Source of the DNA: Prostheceraeus crozeri
Lineage: Eukaryota; Platyhelminthes; Polycladida; Euryleptidae
Length of the DNA: 64,000 nucleotides
Direction: 5' to 3'
NCBI GenBank assembly: GCA_907163375.1
Contig: CAJQUW010014422.1
Coordinates: forward strand, 1 to 64,000
Below, piece by piece: positions 11,350 to 24,000 of the stretch. How positions within the stretch are numbered: the first letter of the stretch is position 1; each line of letters starts with the position of its first letter. Both the position numbers and the translations under genes were made by a program. The notes beneath the pieces were generated by a model that worked only from the letters and a program-made list of their open reading frames with translations, had not been told where the DNA came from and searched no databases.

Positions 11350-11960
11350 ACTGTTCATCAAGCCGTCCAGCTAGTAGAATAGCGATAGCGTTGCCGCGGA
11401 CGATAGCAAGAGATAGCCGCTGAAAGAGCCACTCTCTCTCTCTGCTATCATTGCGTTGCAACGCGATACGTCGTCCAATTTCTTTGAGGGAATGGTAGTG
11501 TCAGAGGCCCGATGACACCAGTCGTTTCGACGGCTACGGGTTGGACGACAAAGCGATCGGCTAAGGCGGCGCGTACACTACTTGGAAAGCTTTGCCTTCT
11601 CCGCTTTGGTGGCAGCGGAACCAGCCTCCACTGCTGAGCCGTACACGTTAGTAGACGAGAAAGAGTCGACGCAGGTTGCGTCCCAGACTAGCGACTTTCC
11701 TTGAGAAAAGGGGAAAAGTCAACCCGTCTGGACGCTTGCCGTCGCCACGATCGAGTCCTACGGGCTCGAGACACGACGCCACCATTGCTGCATCCAGCCC
11801 TCGCTTCACAACGTCGTTGATAGCCGTGTGTCTCGGGAAACGGCCAGCACTGCGACGACACGACAACGGGTGAAGGCCCCGCTTGTCGACTGTGCCACCG
11901 CAACGGCATGGGTGGGGCTCACATACACTCAAGCCGAGACGCTGTGCCACCGCCATCTAC
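11350..11960 (-). mobile_element. LINE C-terminal endonuclease fragment, copy 1
   Basis: This is the last coding part of a LINE that seems to use a restriction-like endonuclease. The minus strand first reads [19 protein letters not shown], a cysteine-histidine motif. [13 protein letters not shown] and [15 protein letters not shown] follow, the last being like the catalytic R/K-P-D motif. After a degraded stretch near 11640, another frame gives PVAVETTGVIGPL, FLKEIGRRVALQ and QRLSLAIVRGNAIAIL, the usual protein end. The whole is GC-rich against its surroundings. A second fragment of the family is at 32960-33480. Assignment to the R2/NeSL-like group is inference from the motif order. Confidence 0.6.
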
Positions 11961-12059
11961 AGGTTAGATAAGAGGAGTTTTACACACTCAAAGCTGTGCG
12001 AAGTTAGTGAGGCTGTCCGTAGGAGCAAGAGAAGATCGTTGACGATACAACACTTCCGG

Positions 12060-12440
12060 GTGTCAACAACAGAAATGCGGGGGGGGGGAAGAATAGAAGT
12101 ACCGCTTCACCTTACAAATCAGAGTTTCGACAGACAATTTAATGTTCGATACCTACAGAATGAAGGTATTATGCTAAAGAAGCAAATCAGAATTGTAGTA
12201 ATGGCCATCTGGTGGTCCTGAAGCTCTCACAACGAGAAAGCTGCCTACGGCACTGCTCCGGGGAAACTAGAAATGACCTGAGAACGCTCTGTGCAATGAC
12301 ATCATGCTCGGGCAAGTGGAAAGGGGAAGACCCCAACGAATGTGGATGGACGGCATACTGGAGTGTGACAGCTGCCGACGACAGGGACCTCCGTGGAGGC
12401 TGCGGATATGAGTCGAGAGTGTGCATGGCTCACAAATCAC
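12060..12440 (+). mobile_element. LINE 3' coding fragment
   Basis: The plus strand near 12297-12355 reads DIMLGQVERGRPQRMWMDGI in one frame. This is the conserved tail of endonuclease-reverse transcriptase LINEs, which end in a GRGRPRKRWMDGI-like segment. Frames are broken on both sides. A G-run with GAAGAATAGAAGTACC at 12075-12100 matches the DNA repeats at 7162 and 10832, so two elements may meet here. Confidence 0.5.
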
Positions 12441-13440
12441 GTTCTATATAGGCTTTTCACCGTGAAGTTGCATTCGTTGCCTTGTGCTAAGTTTATCTTC
12501 ATATTTTGTAGACAAGCGGCGAATGCAGTAATGTCAGTTATGTTTCTATGATAAACAAAACAGTTACCAAGTGTTGCCATTAATTTGCAAGCGATTGATT
12601 TTCATGAATTCATTATTTGCTTGCTTGCTCAGATCATCAATTGTTTCTTTGAACTGCATAAATGACATCGATTGATGTCCCACAACTTGACTAGAGTCGT
12701 CCCTTTTCCAAGATGAAGAGAAACTAGCCAGTTGCTCAATTCGAAGAACAATGGAGAAAACATCAAATTGTTTTTATGCGATTATAAGCGCTCAGATGGC
12801 AACTTAATAATCTGGGATGAATTATTTATATGTCTTTACAGGTATTCTTCGTTGCAAGTTAACCATAGAACATATAATGTATATAAATATTCGTTACTTA
12901 ATAAATCAACCGCGGTTAGTGATGATAAAATGAGATTTTTCAATTCTTAGTTCCCTAAGCATTTCCATCACAACCGCTCAAAATCAAGTAATACAAAAGT
13001 ACAATCAGAGAGAGGATTAAAATCCCTACTTTGAAAGTCTACGAAAGTCTTGAGACAACCCAGTTAAAAGATGAAATGGGATTTCAACTTAAGTGGATGA
13101 AATTGGTTGTCCTTCATCATGTGACCATACGGGTGGTTCTTTAATTTCACCATTCTTATCAAATCAAATATTTGTTATATTCAATTAGAACTCAATTGAC
13201 TTGACTCGCTTCGTCTTACAGACTGCATCAAGGATTTCAAATCCCACTGAACCTCGACATTTCATATCAAGCAACAATCAGATAATAATTTCTTAATTTT
13301 CCAACTCATTTCACCGATAGGATGGCCTAAAAGTAACGTCATTTTACTAAATACTGAAAATAGATTTTTTAGAATCTGAGCATAATAGTCATCTGTTAAT
13401 TCACTCATCCAGCCATTACGTTAGGAAGTGAAGACTTCAC
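12441..13440. other. Intergenic, nothing recognised
   Basis: AT-rich. No exon, element end or RNA gene could be supported. Confidence 0.4.
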
Positions 13441-13559
13441 ACAACCAACCAAAGATCGGCAATGATCAAGGATATCATTTTATTTTTGAAAAATGATATA
13501 AAATGATGTCATCAAAAATGTTTGTTCCATTAAATTTTCTTATCATAGATTCTTCGCAT

Positions 13560-13810
13560 AGTTGATGGATTTCGTCGGGAGGTTCATAATATGAGAAAAA
13601 CAATAATTTGTCGTTAGTTTCTCCCCAATTCTTTTTTCCAATATGCGAGTGTTTTGAATAAAAAAGCAGATGCCATGGCAGATTTTTGCCATTGAGAAAG
13701 CGGCTGTTACGCGAAACGTCTGGCGCATAACATCTGCCTTTTTATTCAAAGCACTCGCATATTGGAAAAAAGTATTGGGGAGAGACTAACGACAAATTAT
13801 TGTTTTTCTC
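13560..13810. mobile_element. Palindromic insert carrying a hammerhead-like motif
   Basis: Compared with copies 1 and 3 of the host element, 251 bp are inserted here between agattcttcgcat (13547-13559) and agattcttctcat (13811-13823), a 13-bp duplication with one mismatch. Arms of about 80 bp (13593-13672 and 13731-13810) pair with few mismatches around a 58-bp centre. The centre holds the hammerhead-like motif at 13688-13724. Long variable-length duplications and inverted halves are typical of Penelope-like insertions, so a non-autonomous derivative of that group is the likely source. Confidence 0.6.
13688..13724 (+). ncRNA. Hammerhead-ribozyme-like motif
   Basis: GCCA and TGGC form stem I. 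The core position reads TTGAGAA, then AGCG pairs with CGC as stem II around GCTGTTA. GAAAC and GTC follow just before TGGC, where cleavage would fall. Two positions differ from the CTGANGA consensus. It sits in the centre of a palindromic insert. Confidence 0.45.
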
Positions 13811-14395
13811 AGATTCTTCTCATTTTGCATTGAAGCAAATTTAGTCTCTTTCGTTTGTTCTACTCATGTCCTTCCCCACTGGTTGATTCATGCAACGAAG
13901 AGCAGCAGGCTATTGTCTGTCAGTCTGTCTATCACACAAATTGTCAAACAACTCATTAATAACAGTGTCTTGATGTTTTTAAAGTCTTGACTGTAATATA
14001 AATATTTTTAGCCTTTTTTCGTACCTAAGATACTGTTGGCCTAACCAACTGCATATTGCATACATATTTGTAATTCGAGTGTATACAGCTTAAATCAAAA
14101 CTTGCGAAGTCTGATGTAGAGACCATAGGCCCTACCTAAGTTTTGATATACAAGAAGCTTTGTGTGACTAAACTGCTTTCTTCGGTCTTCAATTATTTGG
14201 TATATATCGATGCGGCATGCAATCTAATTTCAATTTCATTGCTAAGAGCAGCAAAAGTAGCATTGTAGCAGTGTAAATCGATAAATTCGCATGACTAGAT
14301 CTAATTACGGTGTAGGCCTGCGTTTATTTCACTAAAAATTGTATATTTTCATTATGAAAAATAAAATGATATCATTGGCGATCATAGCAACCAAC

Positions 14396-14989
14396 AACTC
14401 TTACCAAATAAAAGTCATTTAAAGGTAGTGAGTATATTGCTTGGTGTCTTCCCATGCGACAGACTCGAACCATGAACCTGCTGCACTTCCGTTTCGAAAA
14501 GTGATTCATATCCTTTGTCCTATTGGGGCGGGGGGGGCAAGCATCCCCTGTCTGAAATTTCTCCAGTTACACTATGTAGTCGTTAATGCGTTTTACAGCA
14601 GCTTCACTGTCATGCACTTTTGATATGGCGCTGAAATATTTTGGAAGATCAAATCAATGACATTTATTTAAAAGCACTTTAGCAAAACTGTGAAAAATTG
14701 ATATTATTTGTCACTTCGGTGATTTTAATTTGACATGAACTTATTGATTATATGACTTCGTATCAATGCCCTATAATGATCTATGAGTATACACAATTGT
14801 CTACTTTTCGGACTGTAGCAGAAAAATAATTACTTTGTGAACGCTGCCAATCCTTGTAAAACACAGCTTGCCTATATTCGACTTTTTACATTAGGCTCAC
14901 GAAAAAACCTGATGGTTTAACTGCCATGATTCATGCCTGAGTTGTATTCAGATATTGAATATCAATTCAATATCCAGATTCCTCTAGGA
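14396..14989. other. Intergenic, nothing recognised
   Basis: No gene was recognised. A run of nine G lies near 14529. Confidence 0.35.
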
Positions 14990-15075
14990 TCATGCAGAAG
15001 AACCGGCGCTGTGGATAAAGTGCATGCTCTGCGTCCGGGAGACCTGAGTTCAAGCCCTGTTCGGGTCGCACACTC
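14990..15075 (+). mobile_element. tRNA-like sequence, probable SINE head
   Basis: GGCGCTGTGGATAAAGTGCA resembles an A box and CCTGAGTTCAAGCCCTGTTC a B box, spaced as in a tRNA. A clean cloverleaf with a paired acceptor stem was not found, so this is more likely a tRNA-derived SINE head than a working tRNA gene. It is not the same family as the four-copy SINE. Confidence 0.4.
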
Positions 15076-17961
15076 TGCATTGTTGCTAAACACTCAGCAC
15101 AGAAAGAATGATAATAGAATAAACAACAACTCGTACACATGGAAGAGAGGCTCCGTTCCTAATGTGCTTCCCAGTAGAAAGCAAGGTTGATTTGTGTTTT
15201 TCATCTGTAACGAATTTTTCCACAAGGCACAGGCTTTTTAATCATGGATTAAGAACTTTGATTGGAAAAAACGCAGATACCACCATTGATTTTCTCATTT
15301 CCCATGACCAAAATGTATTGTGCACTTCACAGTGTATTGGTATGCTTTTTCTTAATAAGTTTCACTGGTTTTTATAGCTCAGGAGATCTGAACGTGGGTC
15401 AATGTCGCAGTAAAATAGTTAATTCCTCATAAATTGTTGCAAAAAATTAATTGCATGTGTTGCAAGGGCACAGTATTCGCAAGCTAAAATGAAAATTCAT
15501 CAATTCTCTATTTCTTGACTTGAAGGCCTTCATCGAGTTATTTCTTCGCATGAGAGACTACACGCCAGGCTCATCAAGAGCAGCCGGCGATGGGGCGAAG
15601 GATGGCGGAAGCGGAAGTCGATGTTTCTGTTTATGACGCGGATGTACCGCTAGCCGATGATTGGTCAGTTATGCTAGTTGTACACCTATTGCCATCCTTC
15701 CCACACCCTTCCGATGATGATTTGAATGTAGAACATTGGTGATTGAATATCGCATGTCTAATCACTACACTCTGGAGGAATTCTCTTCAGTTTCCTCTCA
15801 CTTGAAATTTTTGATTTTGCGTAGAGGTGTTGAGCCTGTTCGATTAAATGCAAACTCGGAGTTAGCAATTAGTAGATAGCGAAGACCCAGCACTCAAATC
15901 ATCAAGCACCCTTGCAGTCTATAATCTGTGTGGCTTCGCTTATTGGCTCAACTATATCGGTTGTGACTATGTATTCTTCATAATCTTCTGCAATGGTAGT
16001 AAGCGTCGACATGTTAACAACTTTCTGCTAAAAAATTTAAATAATATCTCACTCTACTCCTGAAGATTTTGATATCTGAATAGTAGTATTTAAATCAGCG
16101 GAAAACATTTTTTTCAATTCTACTAAGTCAGTAGGCATGATAATGCGCTTTTTGATCATAGAGTAAGAATTTTGATTTTATGATAGCGCCACTACATTTG
16201 GACATAGTTTTTTATTTTATCATTCTTCTTCTCTCTTAGTGATCAAGTTTCTGTAAAATTACCCGGTAGAGGTTTCCGATGGCTTGCAATCGGGTTGTAG
16301 GTATATTTCGATGAATTCCTTGATTATCTCAAGATTACATGAAATTCTGTAATTCCGCCTTGAAAGGCATGACTTTGAAAAGAAGCAGTAAACCGATGCT
16401 GTTGGCATTGAATTTTTCTATTCCCAGTATTTCGCTTGTGACTCAAACCGCGTTGGGGGTGGAGGAGTTGTAGAATTTACAAACTAGGAAATTAAATTCA
16501 AACATTGTGCATAGAAAAGATAGATATAGAAAATTAGGTTCTCCTTTGCCTACCTAATTGTCATCGATCTAGCTTCTTGAGTCCTCTTTGCCCTGACGCG
16601 GCTTGAGTTGCAAGCGAAACACAGGGAATGTCAAAATTACCGCATCGGTTTCTTACTTCCCTTTTATTCATAGATCCCTTAACTTATGATTAATGTAGCA
16701 GTCATCAATTTTTAAGATCCGATGACCATCACATGAATGATTCTCTCATTATATCCCTTGCAATTAGTTTGTCGTCATGTGTCTTTTGTAGTAAATGAAA
16801 TGATTAGACATGAGATAAAATTGCCACGATGAAGACGTTATCATGGCTCGACTTGAACCCGCTGTCACAAAGGTAATCTAGATCTGCTATTTTAACTGAA
16901 GGGGCTAAAGGCGCTTAAATGTGACCGATGTCAAGTTGTGGAACCAAGTCTTCACAGGATATCATACCAATGATATTCAATGAATAAATATCCCGTCACA
17001 ATGTGTTTGCCAATTTCAATGACCAGCAAAGTGGATCGATGTCCACCAAGAGCATCTGAAGCCATATCAAATGCAATTTACAATTCGTGAAATTTAAAGA
17101 ATTGGAAACACCACCCGGTCTGTGTCCACATCGCAGAGATAAATTGCCTTGCCAGACAGACGCACGGGAATACATCTGTGTACGCATGGATGATGATTTG
17201 TGGTGATGTAATACTGATTTGCGAGAGAGATTTCCTTCACTCTGTCTGATCAAGATTGCATACAATAGGATCCATCGCCAACCCAGATTCATTATGGATT
17301 TTGGTGCAATGGCAGAAATATAAAGAATTTTGATACTACCATTTATATTATTAATTTGTAAAACATTGGAACCCTAAGAATGATCGCTATCTGTCGGTTT
17401 TTTTGTTGATGACTTTCATTGGCTTATTAGATGGATAACAAAACTGCATACTTCTACTACGAGAGAGGCAATCTCATCAATAGATAAACAATCAGCGTGC
17501 AAGTTCCTGTCAGACTTGCAATGTAGGAGGCGCATCGAATAAGCAATGAACCACAAGCCGCAAATCTTGGAATACCAACTCATTAGTTTTAATGAGAGTT
17601 GGCAGACAGTGAGAGTTCGTTAATGAGATCTGACCGGGCCGTGCGTGGGCATAGTGCTTTTGAAAAGAGGCGGGTCTGTTCTATAATGAGACTATTTTCA
17701 TAAGCTCACTGATGATGGTCACCCCGACTGAAACATGTGTGGCAAATGAAAGATTCTCACAATGAAGTCTCTTCGGTTCTTATCTTTAAAGCTGTCAAAT
17801 CATGTACTCATAGAATAAGTCCACTAGTTGTGGAAATAAAGTATTTTTTTCCACCATTGAAGAACACATGACGATTTCGTGACTCACTACCATAGATGGA
17901 AATAGTAGCAAAATTGACAAGTTTTTAATGTCTCGCTATTGATTGTTGTTTTCATTTGCAG
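15076..17961. other. Non-coding stretch, probably a Ral gene intron
   Basis: This lies directly upstream of the Ral terminal exon and should be intron if that gene is intact. No further Ral exon was found by looking for its GTP-binding motifs. A GC-rich patch at 15570-15600 (GATGGCGGAAGCGGAAGTCG) resembles hAT termini elsewhere in the window but has no partner. Confidence 0.4.
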
Positions 17962-18078
17962 GCATTCTCTGATTTAATGCTCGAAATTCGATCCCGTAAA
18001 CTTGACTCCAATAAACAAACGACAGGTAGGAAAGGCAAGAAAGAGAACAAGAGACGGAAGAAGTGTGAGATCTTGTAG
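17962..18078 (+). CDS. RAL: Ral-type small GTPase, last coding exon (partial gene)
   Basis: This exon encodes the C-terminus of a Ras-family Ral GTPase, a membrane-bound switch that acts through the exocyst and RalBP1. A TTTGCAG acceptor ends at 17961 and the exon opens in phase 0 with AFSDLMLEIRSRK. Vertebrate RALA has VFFDLMREIRARK at the same place, from memory. A lysine- and arginine-rich stretch follows (GRKGKKENKRRKKC), and the protein ends in CEIL before TAG. CEIL is a CaaX box whose final leucine favours geranylgeranylation, as in Ral. The exon gives 38 residues. The G domain lies in exons that were not found upstream in the window. Transcription would run toward PYM1, tail-to-tail. 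Other Ras-like proteins are less likely because of the DLM.EIR.RK match. Confidence 0.8.
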   Translation, partial: AFSDLMLEIRSRKLDSNKQTTGRKGKKENKRRKKCEIL

Positions 18079-18740
18079 GCTTCAATGGTATTCGGAAAAT
18101 CATAGACATTTTGACGGTGTAGCGCGTGCGAATCCTTACGGCGAGCGAGCACAAGCGGGCTATGCACCAATCCCTCAGTCTGGTGCTACCCTGGTCTCCA
18201 CGACGTGTCTGCCTCCATTTCTTTCACTGTTTTCTTTTGCCGCTAGACAATATTCACAAATGATTTTGTCGGAATGTATCATTTCTATCCGTCATCGCCC
18301 TTCCCGACCTTTTATTCCACAAACCGATCCCTCATTGATTATTTTTCAGTGCTATGTATGCATCTTCTTGTCTTCTTGAAGAATTGTGACATCAATTCCT
18401 GTGTTTTAATACCTATTGTACTGTCTGAGTTCCGTTGATCATTTTGAATGACCGTGAAAACAGTTTTGCACCTCGGCTCTGTACATGCGTTGCATTACTA
18501 CCTTTGCCTGCCTTGTATTTACGTGATATTTCTCAGTCATTCACGTCGTTTCGGTAATGACTTTCCCGATTGGAATGATGGGAGACAGTATTGGAGAATG
18601 ACTGCATTTGGTTGTTGTGGACGGATCTGGCCCGACTTGTGAAATACACGTCCGAACAAGTCTCTCAGCTTTGAGACTTCCTGTCGTCTTTGTTTATGAG
18701 CCAAGCTATACTAAATAAACGTTAAAAATCAGAAAAGTGA
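18079..18740 (+). other. RAL: Ral gene 3' UTR
   Basis: The stretch runs from the TAG at 18076-18078 to about 20 bases past the first good poly(A) signal. It contains no repeat end. The end point is inferred from the signal only. Confidence 0.55.
18714..18719 (+). promoter_or_regulatory. RAL: Poly(A) signal AATAAA of the Ral gene
   Basis: A canonical AATAAA lies about 640 bases after the Ral stop codon. The cleavage site would be some 10-30 bases further on. Confidence 0.6.
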
Positions 18741-18842
18741 CTTTTTCATTGATAAGTGGAATTTTTGAAATTCAAGGATATAGAATTACTTGGCGTTTTG
18801 TAAAGGAAACAAAGTGATGCAATCGTGAGGTATTGTTTTTGG

Positions 18843-19533
18843 CAGGGATGCGGAGTCCTATCATTTTGATAGGACTCCGATTCCGGGTGGCAAGCATATT
18901 GCTTTATATACAAAGCTCAGTTTTCTGAAAAATTAACTGGTAGCCTACATCATAGATCATTATAGGCTTACCTGAACCTATCTTTAGAGATCATGGCTGT
19001 ATCAATTCAATCATTTTCGATGAAAGATGATCAAATATCGTTTACAGTTAAATGCATACGACTCGGCTCCTCCCATCTTCTTAATGTGTGCTTCATACGG
19101 TTTTTCTCCAGCCTCTACCAGGCAGGAAAATCCCCCATCCTTCCCCAAAAATATGAGTACACTTTCGATTCTAATATGAGCTTCAGAGGAGACAACACAC
19201 ACGATTAACGTGAGGGTAAGTGGTAATGTTCTCAAACAAACTAGTATTTCATTTTTGTCTCTGATGTGACCTTTGCTGCGTTTGTGTGATCGAGCTAGAA
19301 GGCTTGTCTTCTCTACTAAATCACTGAATGAAAAGACCATGAAAATGAAAAGTGTGCATGCACTGCTGTCTCTGTACTTTTGTTTGACGGAGAAAGTTGA
19401 CATCAAGACAGTAACAGATATGCAGGACGACAAATAATTACCGGTATATTTCGGGCCTAGTTATAGGCCGGCGTCCTATGATTTGATAGGGCTGCGACTC
19501 CAGCAAAAGTGATAGGACTCCGAATCCACATCC
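18843..19533. mobile_element. hAT-like element with TIRs
   Basis: The left end reads CAGGGATGCGGAGTCCTATC. The right end is the complement of AGGGATGTGGATTCGGAGTC, and both are followed by repeated GATAGGACTCCGA words. The terminal sequence matches the solo end at 1105. A clear 8-bp target duplication was not seen. A 140-codon minus frame inside (19011-19433) has no recognisable transposase motif. Confidence 0.55.
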
Positions 19534-21003
19534 CTATGTGGATGTACTAATTCCACGCTCGTTCACTCTCTGACAGAAGAATTAGATAAATCTTGAAGCA
19601 TGTAATGTCACCAATCATCTGCTGGTGTCAGCATATAGCGTGACCTTGCCTAGGCCTGTCTTCAAATTCGCTTGCTTTCCAGATTCGCCTCATTTTGGAA
19701 TTCTGTCTCTGAAAAAGCAGATATTTATCAGAATTAAAATGAACAATTTTGCGCTACTCACTTAACAAAAATATCTCAAGTGATAGAAATCAAAGCCATA
19801 TGGCTATAATTCATTTCTGGTTTCTAAATTGCACATTTTGTTCATATGCGCCAATTTGCACCGGTATGAAAGGGCAACAATTCGCTCCCTGTGGAGACGT
19901 GTGTACTAATAGCACAGCGGCATGAAGAAACCTGCCCATTTTCTATTTTTCTGTGCGTCAATCAACATTGAAAATTGCATACTTTGACAATATTATGACA
20001 TGCAAGTGATTTGGCGATAGGCTACCATTCCTCTAGCGTTTATATCAATTCCCACGTAGGCCTATACATTGCTACAATTTTTGTCTTCTCTTTTAGCGGT
20101 TGAAGTGTGTTTTTCCTGAAATCAACACATTTTTTCATCAAAATATATGACCAAAAAATCAAACCGATTATGACAATCAAAAAATGGTTGCAAACCGGTT
20201 TCCCCGTGTGATTATTGGTCTTGCCTAGTCTTCAACCTAAAAGTCTACCGAGTTCGGAACATATTGCTAAGATATCACTATTAACACCTATTAAATTTTT
20301 CTACTCATCAAATGACCTACTTCCTATGAAAAAGAATAACCCAAACCTCCAGTATTTCTATAACTGAACAATTAAATTTTGGTTACTAAAAAGGGATTTG
20401 TCACATATTACGCAGACTGCAATGCGCATGAAACTAAATAATTGTCCAAAGTTCCCACAAGCAACCTTAACTGTCCATACGTGATCCTGTAGATAACAGA
20501 AAATGCATTTATCGAAATAATAGTTGTATTTTACATTTTGAGTAAGCTGTCAATTTCATTTCAAATACTGAAATATTTTACACATTTTAAAAAGCACAGA
20601 CGTTGCACATTCTTCACAAATCTTCTGTACATTAAATAAAGAAATCAGAAAGCCGCCAGCCCTGCTCCGTTTGTTCCGTCATTACAGCGCAATTTCAAAA
20701 ATCATATAAAAGCATTTTGGTATAATTGGGAATGTCCATACATACAATAATGATCAGTATGTACACTTGCTCATCATAAAAAAAGGAAGAGAAATTCAAA
20801 GAAAGGTGAGGAATAGAAAGTTGGAGGTCTGAGGCGAAGAAAAAAGGAAAGTGTCTTTCGTACGATGATCGCACGCCTTTCTGTTCACTGCGCAGTCTTC
20901 AGTTCTTCTCGTCTTTGGTTACTTTCCCGATATATTTCTTTGATAATTTGCCTTTTGGCCTCTCGGTCCGTCTTCAATAAAGCTTCGTCAATGCATTCAT
21001 GTA
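19534..21003. other. Non-coding, includes PYM1 3' UTR
   Basis: The part just below 21004 should be the PYM1 3' UTR. No clear minus-strand AATAAA was found near the stop, so its end is not placed. No other gene or element was recognised. Confidence 0.4.
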
Positions 21004-24000
21004 TTATCCAGAAATTGATGTAGAATTCAACCGTTTCTCTAATTCTTCAATTTCCAATTCCAGCTCCTCGATTCGGCTCAGTTTCTGTTTCTCTTCCTCA
21101 TTAGGAACCAGCGTTCCTGCTTCCACCTTTGAAGCCAATTCTTTGGTCGAGCGAAGCTTCTTTTTTAACTGTTTCATCCGTTTACCATCGTCCTGCGAAG
21201 CGCTTGGTTTGGCCGACACTCCCACATCGCCTGTAAATCAAATGATAAACGATTAGAATTGAAATTGATATAACGAGTAAATAATCTGAAGCAACGATGG
21301 AATCAAACCCACCCCTCTTGCACACATATACATACAACGCTCACACCTTGAGAGACCTGTGGATTGTCCCCGTCAGGTGTGCGGATCTCATCCGCCGCTG
21401 GGAGCGGGCGATTGGTCCACCCAACACCTGAGGTCCCCTAGACCCTCCCAATAGCAGGGAGGGGTGAGTTGAGACCACCACCAGAATAAACATGTCAGCA
21501 TTAGTGGAACTGTATACTAAAATTGAAATGCCTACGTTCAATTAGGCGTGGGCATGCTAAGTAAGTCCAGATGGGATGCGAAATTTTCATTTAATACCTG
21601 ATGGTATTGAATTACCGAATGGTTTTATTTATTACCTGATGGTAAATTTTTATTTGGATGCATACCTATATTCCATAGTGAAGATTCTCATCATAATGAA
21701 GATGAAGAGTCTCAATCTCAGTGATCCGAGTGAACTTGTCTATATTGTGACCATTATCATTAAAGTGTAAATTCTGTATAGATGATTTTGTTACATTTAT
21801 TTCTATATTAGATGATAAGCATTTACGTTCTTTTGTTCCATTGTGAGTACTCCCATCCAGTGAACTCTTATCATGTCGTGATCATCACTCTTTAAATTTG
21901 TAAATATAGGCCCTATAGATCTCACGTATTTTGTACATGTTATATGATGTACATCATGATCACTCTGTAAATTTGTAAATATATATCTCATGTATTTTTC
22001 ATTGATGTTAAACTTTGCGTATGCATATGTTTCACGTGTTATCAACGTTTGCTTGTAAGTGCCCTTGCGCTCATCGCTTTGCATTTTCTGTATATTTCAG
22101 AATAAACATTTATGACTTATGAAATAAAAGTTCAGAGAAAGATGAAAGTGGGATGGTGACAATCAGAAAGTTTTTTGATATTATATACACAATTTCAGTT
22201 GAGCCGCCATTCAAAGTAAAAGGTCTAAGTTGATATAATGCGACAACAGTACTGCATCAGGAACATGATCGAGTAGCCTTAGTCCCAGTGCCAGAAAAAT
22301 GAATTCCAATGAAATGAAGACACTGCAATGGTCTCGTGAAGGTAGTAGATGGTCTGCAATGCACTGTATCTGAAGAAGATTTAATCACGGCATCAAAAAA
22401 GTTGAGAAAATCACGCTTGGTTAGGACCTCTATCATTCAAGAATGTGGATGAAAAACAAGAAGAAAATACATTGGTAGATAGAGTAAGCTAGGAAAAAAG
22501 TGAGAAGTAGCTAGTTTGCATAAAATATTACGAAACATGCTGACGAATTTACATTTTGTGGAATGAAGAATGAAACCAAAATTGTCCGCTCCTTATACAA
22601 TGTCGATTGGATTGCTTGGATTCAAGCTAATCGAATGATTGTAAATAAAACATGCAAAGCACACCTTTGCATACATGCGAAATCCGTAAAATAGTCTCCC
22701 ACTTCTCCAATTAGAAGATTTGAAGAAATAAACGTCACTCGTCACTTAACATCATTATTCAAGAGCACAGAACGGCTTGCTTAATTAACATTTCAAGAAT
22801 ATGATGAAAATATTCTCACCATTGACTAAAACTTCCTCCTCATGCTGTTCCGTAGCCTCCTTCTCTTCAGTTGCTGCCTTCTTCTTTTTCTTCTTCTTAT
22901 TCTTAGAGGTGCCTGTCTCCGACTGTTTCTGCTTCAACTTCAACGCCTGGTCTCGTGATAGTCCAGGAATTACGTGATCATCGAACGAACGAATAACAGG
23001 TCCAGATGTCAGAGCTATTTCTTTATCAGTCTTCTCTCGCGCCAAAACTGCAGGCGGTTTGTATCTAAGATAAGAGAGAGAGAGAGGAATAAGAGTTCAC
23101 ATTTCAAGCATTCGCAGGTATATAGACATCTGATGTAGAAGATATTGGGGCGATTAGAATGAGATAAGAAAAATCGAGATGATAGAATTATTCACCCATC
23201 AATGAACTATTATAAAATACTATATAAAAATAAATATATTATAAATGAATTCTCTTTGGCGGTTGTCTTGTAAGTGTGTATTGATCCATGCAACGATTGT
23301 GTTAACGATATTCAAACTGTGTTGTAATTCTGTATCTGATTCATTCCGGTGTTGATCATGAATAGAACCGGCGAAAATATTCGATCATGATGAGTAACTT
23401 GGTGCTGTTTTCATCTACAGAATTTCTAAGATCGATGGGGTATTTAGAATATCATAAAATATGCAATGATGCATGAACGTTTGTGCAATCAGAATCCAAA
23501 GGATTTCGTCATCATTCGCGTCCATTGCGGCGAGCACATGAGACTGGTCATCTTGCTGATGAAAATAAAAGCTTAAAATTTGAATTCCACCTCTCAAAAA
23601 ATTGATTTTTTAGTTTCTGTTGGAAATTGGTGGTAGACGGCTTTGATAAACGATGCGTTTTGATCAGCTATCGCGTGAAGACGTCTAAAGATAATATTGG
23701 AAGTTTGTTTGATTGCATAGGGATAGTTAAGCCGAGGTGAATAGAACTCAAATATAGATCTTTGAAAAATGTATGTAAATTATTCATAGTTTACTACTAT
23801 CTCAGCTATGTTCAACAGAAAACACGGATGCACATCTGTACAAGAAAATGCATGAAACCTATTGTGAGACATGATAATCTGACCAATACATGCTTGGGAA
23901 CCACTACCTGTAGCATAAAACTGACGGAAACTTATAAACCTTTTGTGAGTAGTGTTTGCCATTCACATGATAATGGCATTTCTGGATGAACGAATTTGCT

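Larger units (their letters stand above)
13450..14387 (+). mobile_element. hAT-like non-autonomous element, copy 2
   Basis: The ends are CAAAGATCGGCAATGAT on the left and the complement of CTATGATCGCCAATGATAT on the right. They are flanked by a perfect 8-bp target duplication, caaccaac (13442-13449 and 14388-14395). The interior is collinear with the reverse complement of copy 1 (3137-3848) and with copy 3 (53555-54200). This copy is longer because of a 251-bp insertion at 13560-13810. No transposase is encoded. Confidence 0.8.

Noticed and set aside
14933-15190. Frame with CRRTGAVDK followed by GT, resembling the end of the penultimate Ral exon
   Set aside because: No upstream similarity to the Ral NKSD or ETSAK motifs; the same bases form a tRNA-like A box and B box.
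16835-16885. B-box-like GGGTTCAAGTCGAGCC on the minus strand, possible tRNA
   Set aside because: No acceptor stem or convincing A box; no cloverleaf could be drawn.
19011-19433. 140-codon minus-strand frame inside the hAT-like element at 18843
   Set aside because: No transposase motif, and overlapping frames on the other strand; length alone is not enough.
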